A stretch of DNA of 64,000 nucleotides from Sphingobacterium multivorum (GCF_039511225.1 NZ_CP154261.1:1488001-1552000), one strand, 5' to 3'; numbered from the stretch's first letter, positions 52,962 to 61,730 are shown. Translations and numbers: made by a program. The notes: a model not told the origin generated them from the letters alone.

Positions 52962-54683
52962 ATGAATCCAATTAAATTAGAAGACATCGAGATATTGAAA
53001 GTCGATAGAAACGGTAAGTTCAACCATTTGGATAATAGCGATCTTGATTTCTACAACAGCGCATTGGTGTATATCCTCAATGATAAAAAGTCTATTTATA
53101 TCGGAGAAACTGTGAATGTGCTGAATCGTTTTGCAAATCATAACGGTCACGAGATTAAGAAGATGTTGTTAAATAAACATGTTATCCATTCAAACTTTTT
53201 CAATAAGTCCGTGACCTTACATTTAGAGTCATTTTTGATTAATCTATTTTCGGCTGTTAAACCGTTAAAACTGCTCAATATAAATTTACACAACTCTGGG
53301 CATTCTTATTATGATAAGCAAGCTTACGAAGAGTTATTTCCTGCTATTTGGGCCAAACTTGAAGAGCTTAAGATTGCCAAGACATCTTTTGAAGAGATCA
53401 TCAACAGTAATATATTCAAGTATTCTCCCTATAAGAGCTTAAATAGAGACCAACAAGCTGCGGTCATAGCAATACTCGAAAGTCTGACATCAGATAAAAA
53501 AGGGATACTTATCCAAGGAAATGCGGGGACTGGTAAGACGGTGATTGCTAGTTACGTTATTAAGCTATTGGTTACTCCAATTCGATATTTCGAACAATTT
53601 GAGATGGAGGATGAATTCTCTGAACATGCATACAATCTACTGAAACAATTTCGTCTTCAAAATGGAATCGATGAAAGCAATGAGGAAAAGTTGAAAGATG
53701 AGATTGCTCTCGTTATTTCAATGACTTCTTTGCGGGGGACTATTCGTACTGTTTTTGGACATATAGATCAGTTGAATCCAAAGATGGTTATTTCACCAAC
53801 TGATATTTCTAAGCGGAAATATAGAATTGTTCTAGTCGATGAAGCTCATCGATTAAAGCAGCGTAAAAATCTATCTGGGTACGGTGATTTTGACAAAAGC
53901 AATGCACGTCTTGGGTTGGAAAAGTTTGAAGGCACAGAATTGGATTGGGTTATGCACCAATCTGAACATCAGATTTTTTTCTATGACAGAAATCAATCGA
54001 TCAAGCTATCAGATGTTGCAGATTCACGTTTTGAAGCATTAGAGAAATCTAACCAGTACCGGAATTTTCAATTGCATACCCAAATCCGTTCAAAAGGAGG
54101 GAATCTATTTACTGATTTTGTGAATAGGCTTTTTGCTCTAGAGCTGGCAGAGGGGGAGACTTTTGAATCTGACGAATTTGAATTCAAGCTCTTTGACAGC
54201 TTTGTTGAGATGAGAAATCAGATTCGGGAGAAAAATAAAGAGATGGGGCTGGCCCGACTAGTTGCTGGCTTTAGCTGGAAATATAAAACCAGAGCCAAGA
54301 AGAATCGGAATCTATATGATATGGAGATTGAGGGAGTCAATTTGCGTTGGAACTCAACCGGAAAAGACTGGATCAATTCTAAAAAGGCGATTGATGAAGT
54401 CGGAAGTATCCATACCGTCTTTGGTGCTGATCTTAATTACATTGCTATTGTGTTTGGAGAGGAGATCGATTATGATCCCGTTCAAGATAAGATTTTTATT
54501 ATTCGTGATAAATACCAAGATGCGAACGGTAAAAATAGTACCGATGATAGTACCTTGGATTTTTATGTGAAAAATATTTACAAGACTATGATATTTAGGG
54601 CTATCAATGGGGTTTATCTCTATACTAGTAACCCTAATTTCAAGGCTTATTTGGAGCGTTATGTAATGAAAACCGGAAAATAG
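52962..54683 (+). CDS. GIY-YIG nuclease fused to DUF2075 helicase-like ATPase
   Basis: 573 aa. The N-terminal GIY-YIG domain (~25-100) shows VYIL, YIGET, the Arg in NVLNRF and the Glu in HLESFLINLF. The SF1-like DUF2075 ATPase follows: Q-motif-like SLNRDQQAAV, Walker A QGNAGTGKTVIA (~180), Walker B VLVDEAHRL (~290), QIRSKGGNLF and a late VGSIHTVFGADLNYIAIVFG motif. A nuclease-helicase fusion beside a MazG-like enzyme in a region of AbiEii and orphan genes suggests anti-phage defence acting on DNA. Function untested; the fusion and pairing are clear. Confidence 0.85.
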   Translation: MNPIKLEDIEILKVDRNGKFNHLDNSDLDFYNSALVYILNDKKSIYIGETVNVLNRFANHNGHEIKKMLLNKHVIHSNFFNKSVTLHLESFLINLFSAVKPLKLLNINLHNSGHSYYDKQAYEELFPAIWAKLEELKIAKTSFEEIINSNIFKYSPYKSLNRDQQAAVIAILESLTSDKKGILIQGNAGTGKTVIASYVIKLLVTPIRYFEQFEMEDEFSEHAYNLLKQFRLQNGIDESNEEKLKDEIALVISMTSLRGTIRTVFGHIDQLNPKMVISPTDISKRKYRIVLVDEAHRLKQRKNLSGYGDFDKSNARLGLEKFEGTELDWVMHQSEHQIFFYDRNQSIKLSDVADSRFEALEKSNQYRNFQLHTQIRSKGGNLFTDFVNRLFALELAEGETFESDEFEFKLFDSFVEMRNQIREKNKEMGLARLVAGFSWKYKTRAKKNRNLYDMEIEGVNLRWNSTGKDWINSKKAIDEVGSIHTVFGADLNYIAIVFGEEIDYDPVQDKIFIIRDKYQDANGKNSTDDSTLDFYVKNIYKTMIFRAINGVYLYTSNPNFKAYLERYVMKTGK

Positions 54684-54929
54684 CTTAATTGTCAAGAATA
54701 TCTGAAACCTAAGAGTGTAAATATCAATGGATTTAACATGATAATAAATTTCTAAATTGCCGATAGGCAGGGGGTAATTTCTTTATAGTTAGGTTTTTAT
54801 ATTTTTATTTTTTAATACTTACTAAAGGTAATAAGTTTGTATATGAATAAATATAGATGATGGTTTTAAAGATATTTCCTATGATATTTTCATATATACT
54901 GGGTAAATTTTAAATATAATAATATTAGA

Positions 54930-55961
54930 ATGAATGTAAGTTTGGATACCATATTAGCAATAGTAGGAATTGCGCTTTCAGGTTTATTAGGATATCTAGG
55001 AATAAAATATACTTTTAGATTCCGTAATAAGACCGAGATAATCTTTTTAAAAAATGCAAGTATTTCATTGTTTGAAACAATTGTGAAAAACATAGATGAT
55101 ATTGAAATAAAATATCTAGGAAGAAAAGTTGATGAAAATTTGGTGCTATTTAAGGGTACCTTTTTTAACCTTGGAAATGTTGATATTGAAAAATCTATAA
55201 TTCATAAACCTTTGGAGCTTGTATTGCCCGAGAATTACAATTGGGTGATGTGTAAAATAATAGATTCTTCAAATGGATTGGAAATCTCATGTAATTTGAT
55301 TGATAATAAGGTTGTATTTCAGTGGGATCTATTGAAAGATGGAGAATATTTTACATTTGATTGCCTTGTAGAGCAGAAATTTGAGAATGATAATTTACAA
55401 TTGCACGATATAAAAAAGGAAATTTTTAATGATTTTAAAGTAAACCATAGAATAACAAATTTAAAAGACATTAAGAAGGAAAGTACTTTTCCAAAACCTA
55501 TTAACTTGGTAAGTTTATTTTTTATGTCTGTTGTTCTTTTTTTTGTTGTTTGTCTATTTTCATATTATTCCTTTGGACAATTACTTTTTCCAAAATTTGA
55601 ATTGTTAACGGAGGTTAATTTACATCAGAAAAATACTTTTGTAAAATTTATCGCAGAAAATGAAAATATCGTAAAACTGTTAGATATAGATAATAATATA
55701 GTTGCAAAATACCCCAGGGAGCAACTATCGAGTATAAAGGGAAATTCTACAAGGATATATAAAGCAGAAATTAGCTATTGGCAGTTATATATATTTGGAT
55801 TTATCTCGCTAGCTTACCTTTTCATTTGGATAATTCTTGTTTTTTCAGTTATTCGTTCTAGCAGTCTTTACAAGAAGATAAGGGATGTCGCTGAAAAATA
55901 TAATACTCCGGATAAGGGGAGAGAATTAGGAGTAAGCTTATTGGAAATTATCTTGAAATAA
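54930..55961 (+). CDS. Hypothetical membrane protein, three helices
   Basis: 343 aa, no family recognised. Transmembrane segments at ~6-27 (TILAIVGIALSGLLGYLGIK), ~191-216 (SLFFMSVVLFFVVCLFSYY) and ~290-313 (LYIFGFISLAYLFIWIILVF). Between the first two lies a ~150-residue strand-rich region (LVLFKGTFFNLGNVDIEK, KLVVFQWDLLKDGEYFTFDC-like strands). The DNA is very AT-rich compared with the PUL. It is set apart by ~250 bases from the helicase gene, so a link to that operon is not certain. The N-terminal helix plus strand domain resembles the plan of the protein at 58643. Confidence 0.6.
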   Translation: MNVSLDTILAIVGIALSGLLGYLGIKYTFRFRNKTEIIFLKNASISLFETIVKNIDDIEIKYLGRKVDENLVLFKGTFFNLGNVDIEKSIIHKPLELVLPENYNWVMCKIIDSSNGLEISCNLIDNKVVFQWDLLKDGEYFTFDCLVEQKFENDNLQLHDIKKEIFNDFKVNHRITNLKDIKKESTFPKPINLVSLFFMSVVLFFVVCLFSYYSFGQLLFPKFELLTEVNLHQKNTFVKFIAENENIVKLLDIDNNIVAKYPREQLSSIKGNSTRIYKAEISYWQLYIFGFISLAYLFIWIILVFSVIRSSSLYKKIRDVAEKYNTPDKGRELGVSLLEIILK

Positions 55962-56051
55962 AGACGTCTTGATGGAAAGGGAATGTAAAGCGAACTGTGG
56001 CACTTTGTAAGTACCCCATTTTTCCGACAGCTAAGATTGGGCTTTTCTAAT

Positions 56052-56522
56052 TTACGTTACTAATTGATTTATTTGTTGTTTGTGTCTAATATTTTTTGAT
56101 AATTCCGTTGGTGTGAGATTCCCCTGCCCTTCATGGGGTCTGTTGTTATTATACATAAAGTCCATGCTCCATTTTTGATTAATGCTGACCTGTTGTTCCA
56201 AAGGCTGTTTCTTCCGAACAGGTAGACGACGTTTGCCACGCCTTTTCTTGTTCATATTTAGTAGCTTATATACCCGATAAACTTTTTTATGATTCCAGGG
56301 CTTCCCCGCTCTGTGCAGATAAGCGTAAAGTTTTCGGAATCCATATACAGGATGTTTGGTGGAACGATCATCTAATGCAGAGATGACAGCACTGTCATTT
56401 TTCTTACTAACATAGTAATATTGTGAACGGCACATACCCGTCAATTTGCAGGCTCCGGTGACACTCAAACCGTGATCTAGGACAATCTCCTGGGGTAACT
56501 GTTTTTGCTGCCGGAGCCCCAA
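56052..56522 (-). pseudogene. IS3 orfB lacking the DDE core
   Basis: 156 residues (TTG nominal start): the HTH_21 part (LTGMCRSQYYYVSKK, HPVYGFRKLYAYLHRAG, YRVYKLLNMNKKRRGKRRLP) runs to VSINQKWSMDFM, where the first catalytic Asp lies. It then jumps directly to YNNNRPHEGQGNLTPTEL, the normal C-terminal end. About 130 residues with the second Asp and Glu are deleted in frame. Cannot transpose by itself. Confidence 0.85.
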
Positions 56523-56787
56523 CCTTTTTTTGTGATGACTTCTTTTAGGATATCATGGTTCATACTCAGTTCGGCAAACATCTTTTTCAAGTGTGCATTT
56601 TCTTCCTCAAGTTCCTTTAGGCGTTTGACATCAGAGGCTTCCATGCCTCCGTAGCGGCTCTTCCAATTATAAAATGTGGCCCTGCTAATTTCCAGCTCAC
56701 GGCAGATCTCTTCGGTCTTTCGGCCTTCTTCGCTCTCTTTGAGTGCTCGAACAATCTGTGTTTCTGTAAAACGTGTTATTACTTAAA
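56477..56787 (-). pseudogene. IS3 orfA, start codon lost
   Basis: The frame reads RFTETQIVRALKESEEGRKT, EICRELEISRATFYNWKSRY, GGMEASDVKRLKELEEEN, then MNHDILKEVITKKGWGSGS and stops at 56477-56479. This is a standard OrfA of the HTH_Tnp_1 type with a leucine zipper. A stop lies just before VITRF and no ATG is in range, so the first residues are decayed. It overlaps orfB by ~45 bases in another frame as usual for IS3. It is too late-starting to be caught as an ATG gene. Confidence 0.75.
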
Positions 56788-56839
56788 TCTAAACATTTAT
56801 GTCCAGTTTTAAGCTGTTGGATTTTTTTGGACACTTACA

Positions 56840-56942
56840 AAAAGATACAGATAAAAATGCTATAGTATTATTTTATGACCATTGGGAGAGTAAAACAGAG
56901 CTTGATTTTATATCTTCGAGTTTAAAGACCACTAAAATTTAG
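56840..56942 (+). pseudogene. 3' fragment of an interrupted gene
   Basis: Directly after the IS end a frame reads KDTDKNAIVLFYDHWESKT, then ELDFISSSLKTTKI and stops at TAG 56940-56942. It has protein-like composition but no start. The rest of the gene on the other side of the IS is not recognisable. It converges with the minus-strand gene starting at 57585, whose stop is 2 bases away. Confidence 0.4.
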
Positions 56943-56943
56943 T

Positions 56944-57585
56944 TTATTTATACTCTCGTTTCAGAAAAGCAAATAATGCCCCCAATGAATAGAGCAATGA
57001 AAGAAAGAATGCAAAACCTAGGTAAATTATAAATATTCTTAAAGTTATGGCTACTATAGCGTTAAGTGCAAGAAAGCTTGATTTAAAGTCAATCTGTTGG
57101 ATTGAGCCAGCGAATTTAAGCGAAGATATATCTAGAGACATGTAATCAGGAAATACCAGTATCAATAACATTAGAGCGATCAATACCGTTGATACTAGAA
57201 GGTTTTTTCCTGTTATAAAAGTAAATTGACGGATAAAATTTTTAATTTTTTTATCTTCTATTTCTTGTGATTGCATAGCTTTTTCGCCAAGCTTTGGTAT
57301 TGCTAGAAATCTGCCATAAATAGTAATTATTAGCGATGAGAATAGGCCAATAAATATTGATAATGCAGCAATAGCATAACCAACGGCATCTTTATCGATT
57401 CCTTTTTTGAGAAAAAGACAAATCAAAATAGTTGGTGTTAAAAGTATCGATCTTTTGATCCAAGAGTAGTTTCCAATTTGCTTATCTGTCGCTGGTGAAT
57501 TTTGGTTTAGTAAGTCGCTAAACTCCCACTTACGTCCTTCCTTCAAAAGTACTCTTAAATAATTTGTTATTTTAAGATAGCTCAT
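56944..57585 (-). CDS. Hypothetical polytopic membrane protein
   Basis: 213 aa, no family recognised. A soluble N-terminus (~1-45) is followed by hydrophobic segments at ~47-62, ~68-92 (AIAALSIFIGLFSSLIITIY), ~128-150 (LLVSTVLIALMLLILVFPDY), and ~175-205 (NAIVAITLRIFIIYLGFAFF, then LSLLYSLGALFAFL). Its start overlaps the end of the 345-aa gene by 14 bases, so the two are translated together. The pairing of a cytosolic protein and a multi-helix membrane protein is typical of abortive-infection effectors, but this is only an analogy. Confidence 0.65.
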   Translation of the reverse strand: MSYLKITNYLRVLLKEGRKWEFSDLLNQNSPATDKQIGNYSWIKRSILLTPTILICLFLKKGIDKDAVGYAIAALSIFIGLFSSLIITIYGRFLAIPKLGEKAMQSQEIEDKKIKNFIRQFTFITGKNLLVSTVLIALMLLILVFPDYMSLDISSLKFAGSIQQIDFKSSFLALNAIVAITLRIFIIYLGFAFFLSLLYSLGALFAFLKREYK

Positions 57586-58609
57586 TGTTTTCAGGATAGA
57601 CTTCTACTTTTATTTCTTCAAGTAAGTTTAGACAATAATCATGCAAACTTTTCCAATCTGGTGTTTCATCATCTTGGAGCTTGATTCTGTCTTTTAAATA
57701 TATAGTAGGCTTAATATTAATGTCACTGTCAAGCTCAAATGAGCTCTGGTGGCTACCATTATACAATACACCTATCTGCCTATTAAAATCTTCTAAAGAC
57801 AATGGATTATCCCTTTTACCAAATGCGAGTTCGCGAACTGTATTCACAAGAGCATTCAGTTTGGAAATTTTTTTCCCTTCGTCTTTGGTTCTAACTGAAA
57901 TATTAATAGAAAATTCTTCGGTTGAGATCCCGTCCTCAGTTTCGATATCTGATATTAAGATATCTTTTGTAAACTTCAATTCCTTTACTGCGCTTGATTC
58001 TTTAAATTCATCTTGAAGTTTGGTTGGACAATAAGTATCTATAGTTGGCTTGAAATAGCCTTTACCACTCAGATTATCTTTTAACCAATTTAAAAAAACG
58101 TCATTGATTTGATCGTCTGTGTAGCTTTGGATCATCAATATACCTTTATTACTCTTAAATGGAGTATACAAAAGAAAGTAGAAGGTATCCATCACTATAT
58201 CTGTTTGGGCAACTTTGGTATATTTCTTTTTCGGATTGTTCGTATATCCAATTGATCTGTTTTGACCGTATCGTCCTCCTTTTATGGTACCGTGAATAAT
58301 TTGCTTAGTGGATGCTATTTTGATCGACTTTTCGATAGGGTTTGTTGACTCATCTATTCTTAAGCCCTTTTTGTTTGTGTTATTTAATACAAAGTTGGTA
58401 TCTATGGAAGTGATAAGTGTCTGCAAAAGTTTTTTAAATCCTTCAGCATAAGTAAGAGATTCTTCATTGGTTGAGAAATTGTCAAGTAAGAAATTTCCGA
58501 AAGACGGATGTTCCGTTGTAGGAAATGGTTTTGTATAAATTTTATATACTTCTAATTTAGGTTCATGTGCCATTAAAACTTGGTTTGATGTGTAAATTTC
58601 TATTTGCAA
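57572..58609 (-). CDS. Hypothetical 345-aa cytosolic protein, partner of the membrane protein
   Basis: No family recognised. No signal peptide or membrane helix. The region ~105-160 has alternating strands (IIHGTIKGGRYGQNRSIGY, TFYFLLYTPFKSNKGILMIQ), ~215-265 another sheet (GISTEEFSINISVRTKDEG), and the end is acidic. An internal Met at residue 13 (MAHEPKLEVYKIY, 58573) may be the real start since the first 12 residues look unstructured. First gene of a two-gene unit with the polytopic membrane protein. Confidence 0.65.
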   Translation of the reverse strand: MQIEIYTSNQVLMAHEPKLEVYKIYTKPFPTTEHPSFGNFLLDNFSTNEESLTYAEGFKKLLQTLITSIDTNFVLNNTNKKGLRIDESTNPIEKSIKIASTKQIIHGTIKGGRYGQNRSIGYTNNPKKKYTKVAQTDIVMDTFYFLLYTPFKSNKGILMIQSYTDDQINDVFLNWLKDNLSGKGYFKPTIDTYCPTKLQDEFKESSAVKELKFTKDILISDIETEDGISTEEFSINISVRTKDEGKKISKLNALVNTVRELAFGKRDNPLSLEDFNRQIGVLYNGSHQSSFELDSDINIKPTIYLKDRIKLQDDETPDWKSLHDYCLNLLEEIKVEVYPENNELS

Positions 58610-58642
58610 CGAGTGGGATATAGCGGTTGGTTAATAATTTTG

Positions 58643-59269
58643 CTATAGACTTTTATTTTGAATTTCTGACCTTATTTCATTCAAAGCATCAGGAATTTTG
58701 CGAAGTTGTTTTAAAGTCTCTGATAACTCTGTTTGATAGAGCATTGTTTTTTTGTATCCTATTAATGAAATGGTGAATTTCTCTTTTCTATAATATTTTC
58801 CGTTCCTATCTAGTGAATAATTTATAATACCAGAATATGTCAAATCTCTTTTTTTAGCATAGAAATCGACTGTGCTATCTATAAAGAAGTTAAGTGTTTG
58901 ATTTTTATTAATAACAGGAATCTGATTTTGTTGATCCGTCAAAACATTGAAAGGGGAATCATCTCTTTGAATTAATATAATATCCCAGTCTATTGAAACA
59001 TTGAATGCGGGGCTGTTTCCATAGTTTGAGAGTATCAATTGTAAGATTCTGGGCCTGCTTTTAACATCAAAATCAATGACTAATTGGGGATTATTTAGGG
59101 CTTCCTGTCTTTGAAAAACTTCAAATGCAATCCAAAAGGATGCTAGAGCAACAATGGTAGATATGGCAGCTACTAATGTTGTTATATCATTTTTTTTGAA
59201 ATTAATATAACAAAGTACACATGCTATAATTGTAAAAGCGATAATAATAAGTCTTCCTGTTATTTTCAT
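58643..59269 (-). CDS. Hypothetical protein with two N-terminal membrane helices
   Basis: 208 aa. Helices at ~6-24 (LIIIAFTIIACVLCYINF) and ~30-50 (ITTLVAAISTIVALASFWIA), then a soluble domain of immunoglobulin-like strand pattern (LQLILSNYGNSPAFNVSIDW) and a C-terminal coiled coil (LSETLKQLRKIPDALNEIR). The helix-hairpin plus beta domain plan is like a small membrane-anchored sensor. It lies 33 bases upstream of the 345-aa gene on the same strand, so all three may form one operon. No family recognised. Confidence 0.6.
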   Translation of the reverse strand: MKITGRLIIIAFTIIACVLCYINFKKNDITTLVAAISTIVALASFWIAFEVFQRQEALNNPQLVIDFDVKSRPRILQLILSNYGNSPAFNVSIDWDIILIQRDDSPFNVLTDQQNQIPVINKNQTLNFFIDSTVDFYAKKRDLTYSGIINYSLDRNGKYYRKEKFTISLIGYKKTMLYQTELSETLKQLRKIPDALNEIRSEIQNKSL

Positions 59270-59488
59270 TTATAGCTTAAAAAAGTGTTTATAAATATCA
59301 ATACAATATTTGCTGTAATTTATGGACATATTAATTTTTATTATTCAGTGTTTCTATTACCAACCAATTTTTTACTCTTCATTCTCCGTAATCGTAACTC
59401 CATTTTTATCTTTCCATGCTATACTATCACTAACGAAATACCCGAGTATAAAAGCTCTTGCGGTTGACGGGCTTGAAAATTCATTAAA

Positions 59489-59941
59489 TTAAATATTTTC
59501 TATCCCTACTACCTCTAATATTTCCTTTAATTCTTTTTTACTATAATTTTCCCAACTACCACCATTTTTTGAAAATGTGCCTTGTTCTATATAGGAGCTG
59601 TATTCATTATCTAATTGATTAATTATTTCATCAACTTCAATACAGGTTTCAAATATGTTATCTGGTATAATAAGTAATCCTTTAGTATCATAAATATTCA
59701 TATCATCAATATCTCCTATTCTGAATACATATTCTCCAATTCCATCACACTTTATAACATTTAAATAGATTCCAGTTAATTTTACATTTTCGAAAAAATC
59801 TTTTATAGACTCTAAAGGTTCATTAGGCTCCAAAATAGAACGCGACCCTATAATAAATGGTAGTGTTAGTCCATTATGAAAATATCCTTGTTTTTCAAAA
59901 TGACACAACAAAATGTGCCAATAAGTTGATGAAGCTTGCAT
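59489..59941 (-). CDS. Hypothetical 150-aa acidic protein
   Basis: No family recognised. Soluble and acidic, with predicted strands in KLTGIYLNVIKCDGIGEYVF and GLLIIPDNIF and helices at the end (ELKEILEVVGIE). Two bases of leader separate it poorly from 59942-59999, so the start is uncertain. The gene lies between a XRE regulator and the three-gene membrane unit. 59273-59488 holds no gene I can support. Confidence 0.55.
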   Translation of the reverse strand: MQASSTYWHILLCHFEKQGYFHNGLTLPFIIGSRSILEPNEPLESIKDFFENVKLTGIYLNVIKCDGIGEYVFRIGDIDDMNIYDTKGLLIIPDNIFETCIEVDEIINQLDNEYSSYIEQGTFSKNGGSWENYSKKELKEILEVVGIENI

Positions 59942-59999
59942 AAGTCTTTTTTTCTATAGTTGAAATTGGTTAATGTTGTTTCTTGATCACTAGTGGTAT

Positions 60000-60455
60000 T
60001 TAACTCCCAAAAAACTCCTCATACAATTCTCCCTGCTTTTTACCTATTGCCTTTTCAATTAAAAGAAATTCATATGCTTCAAGAGCAGCTTTCCGGAAAT
60101 ATAGATCTTTCAATCTATTTTCGTCAAGTCTAGCTTTTATCGCTATTTCCTCTGGAGAATTTTTGACTGTCTCAAATTGACTCATAAACTGCCCAAATTC
60201 GTTACGTGCTCTTGGTACATATTTATCGAGCTTAAGATTCAAATCGGGATAAACGACTTTTGTCGCTTTTTCACATGAATCACCGAAAGCTTTATATATT
60301 TTGTAAAATACTTCAGCAGTTAACCGCTCCACGTGTCCATTTTTGAGTTTACTTATTTGACCTTTTGACAAGCCTGTTTTCTCTACAAGATTTTTATCTT
60401 CCCAACCTAATTTCTGTAGTTTTTCCTTTATATAATTGTCGATTTTATGATTCAT
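60000..60455 (-). CDS. XRE-type helix-turn-helix protein with C-terminal helical domain
   Basis: 151 aa. HTH at ~9-55 (EDKNLVEKTGLSKGQISKLK, NGHVERLTAEVFYKIYKAFG), then a ~90-residue region (IAIKARLDENRLKDLYFRKA, LEAYEFLLIEKAIGKKQGEL) with a helical, charged pattern. It probably regulates the adjacent genes or the promoter at 60480, from which it is divergent. Confidence 0.75.
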   Translation of the reverse strand: MNHKIDNYIKEKLQKLGWEDKNLVEKTGLSKGQISKLKNGHVERLTAEVFYKIYKAFGDSCEKATKVVYPDLNLKLDKYVPRARNEFGQFMSQFETVKNSPEEIAIKARLDENRLKDLYFRKAALEAYEFLLIEKAIGKKQGELYEEFFGS

Positions 60456-60479
60456 TTTTCGGTTTCTTTGATTAAATAT

Positions 60480-60510
60480 TTTGTAATAAGGAAACTATTT
60501 TCTATATTTG
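60480..60510 (+). promoter_or_regulatory. Bacteroidota-type promoter (-33 and -7)
   Basis: TTTG at 60480-60483, 19-bp spacer, TATATTTG (TAnnTTTG) at 60503-60510. This is the best complete match to the housekeeping consensus in the window. It points into the structured region at 60575 and away from the XRE gene. The motif CTATATTTGTATTC is repeated at 60630-60643. Confidence 0.65.
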
Positions 60511-60574
60511 TATTCAATAGTTAAACAATATTTACGCGATCGATTTCGCGGCTAATTATATTACGAGACTCGAA

Positions 60575-60745
60575 GCTTGACTAACGACCACCTTCGGGAC
60601 GGTAAGAACTGCCCTTTCACAGGAAAATGCTATATTTGTATTCTTCCTTAAGGGAGGGGCATGCCTTACTGGAAACCTTTTAGTGGTGGTCGTTCAAGCA
60701 CTAGGAGTTAGTACAGTAAGGCTTTGCCTTTTTGTACGCCTAGTG
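60575..60745 (+). ncRNA. Candidate structured RNA or leader
   Basis: AACGACCACC (60583-60592) pairs with GGTGGTCGTT (60684-60693) to enclose a ~90-base internal domain. Directly after comes a long hairpin, CACTAGG...GTACAGTAAGGC with GCCTTTTTGTACGCCTAGTG (60699-60744). No good ORF lies inside. A promoter is placed about 65 bases upstream. It does not match RNase P, tmRNA, SRP or 6S features that I know. It could be a free RNA or the leader of the small ORF at 60777. Confidence 0.4.
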
Positions 60746-60776
60746 TTGATGTCTCATTGATAATAAAAACCAAATT

Positions 60777-60887
60777 ATGAGAACTACACCAGTTATAATT
60801 CTAATTCACCAGTACCAGATCAAGGATCGAAATACTCGGTATTCCACTAAACAGAATTTCAAAAATTTAATCCGCGCGCCGGATTAA
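60777..60887 (+). CDS. Possible 36-residue small protein downstream of the structured RNA
   Basis: ATG 60777 opens a frame reading MRTTPVIILIHQYQIKDRN and TRYSTKQNFKNLIRAPD to TAA at 60885. The sequence before the ATG (AATAAAAACCAAATT) resembles the A-rich leaders used elsewhere in the window. Basic and not recognised. Low confidence because of length. The following 60888-61336 contains nothing I can identify. Confidence 0.25.
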   Translation: MRTTPVIILIHQYQIKDRNTRYSTKQNFKNLIRAPD

Positions 60888-61336
60888 TCATTTAACCATA
60901 CACAGCACGTAAGAAGAGAGGAGTCAATAAAATTGGCTCAGTAATGCTTATCAAAAAGAATAGCGATACTTCCCTTAAGCGTGTCTGCCACCGACCCTTA
61001 TCAATATTTAAATAGAGAATAAAAAGGCAATGAAGATGGCTTTTACTAATTAATTGTTTGCACTATAAAATTAGTGAAACTTTTCATTGTTGACAAATCC
61101 CTATCTAAATTATTGTTGTAACACAACAAAAGGGTCGGTCCTTCCAATCATTGTGGATGTCCGTGACGAACATATTATATAACCATTGGCGAAAAGAGTA
61201 AAACGGCATCTGAGGTTCAGTTAATTAATTTTTAACAGTGTATACTGCGTTGAGACTTTGGGCTCGATAGGAGATTGTTTTATCCTATTTTTTTTCAAAG
61301 AATCCATGCACCAGTACGCCCTCAAAAGCCAAAAAA

Positions 61337-61720
61337 ATGAAAGAGCTTTTAAAAAAATTGGTCGCCTTTGACCTGGCGATGTACGAAATCCATCATTTGG
61401 AGTACGACCCTGTAGCATGTATTAAGGAATTCTGGAATCGCTATGACATGGATAGTTGTCGTAATCATCTAGTTGAACTCCTGACGATTTATTTTGACAG
61501 AGAAAGGGGTGTTAATCCTACTATCAGTACAGCGGACGTACAAAACTTCTCCGTGGCATTATTCCGAATGTTGATGGCTTATTTTCTTGTTCATTATAAA
61601 AAGATTAATCTGACAGAGGTGGAAATTTCATTTCTCCGAAGCAACAGATTCATCGCTTGTGAACTCGAAAGTAGCAAGGAGGTCTATGATTTTTTTTATC
61701 AGCTGTCTCAAAACCACTAA
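61337..61720 (+). CDS. Hypothetical 127-aa helical protein
   Basis: No family recognised. An all-helical, slightly acidic cytosolic protein (LLKKLVAFDLAMYEIHHLEY, VALFRMLMAYFLVHYKKINL, LESSKEVYDFFYQLSQ). It lies directly upstream of the TlpA-like gene (10 bases) in the same direction, so it is part of that transport operon or of its regulation. Confidence 0.6.
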   Translation: MKELLKKLVAFDLAMYEIHHLEYDPVACIKEFWNRYDMDSCRNHLVELLTIYFDRERGVNPTISTADVQNFSVALFRMLMAYFLVHYKKINLTEVEISFLRSNRFIACELESSKEVYDFFYQLSQNH

Positions 61721-61730
61721 CAAATAAATT

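Larger units (their letters stand above)
56006..56839 (-). mobile_element. IS3-family element with internal deletion
   Basis: Ends match as imperfect inverted repeats: TGTAAGTACCCCA...CCGACAGCT at 56006 and, on the other strand, TGTAAGTGTCCAA...CCAACAGCT from 56839. Total 834 bp, short for IS3 (usually 1.2-1.5 kb), because the DDE core of orfB is missing. It is oriented on the minus strand. It interrupts or abuts a gene whose 3' end survives at 56840-56942. Confidence 0.75.

Noticed and set aside
54262..54695. ORFs on both strands inside the GIY-YIG-DUF2075 gene
   Set aside because: Shadows of a gene with clear motifs along its length.
59285..59467. 60-codon plus-strand ORF between two minus-strand genes
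   Set aside because: AT-rich random-looking sequence without protein features or ribosome-binding context.
60575..60745. Structured region considered as RNase P RNA, tmRNA or a retron RNA
   Set aside because: None of the conserved cores of these RNAs is visible and no reverse transcriptase gene is nearby.
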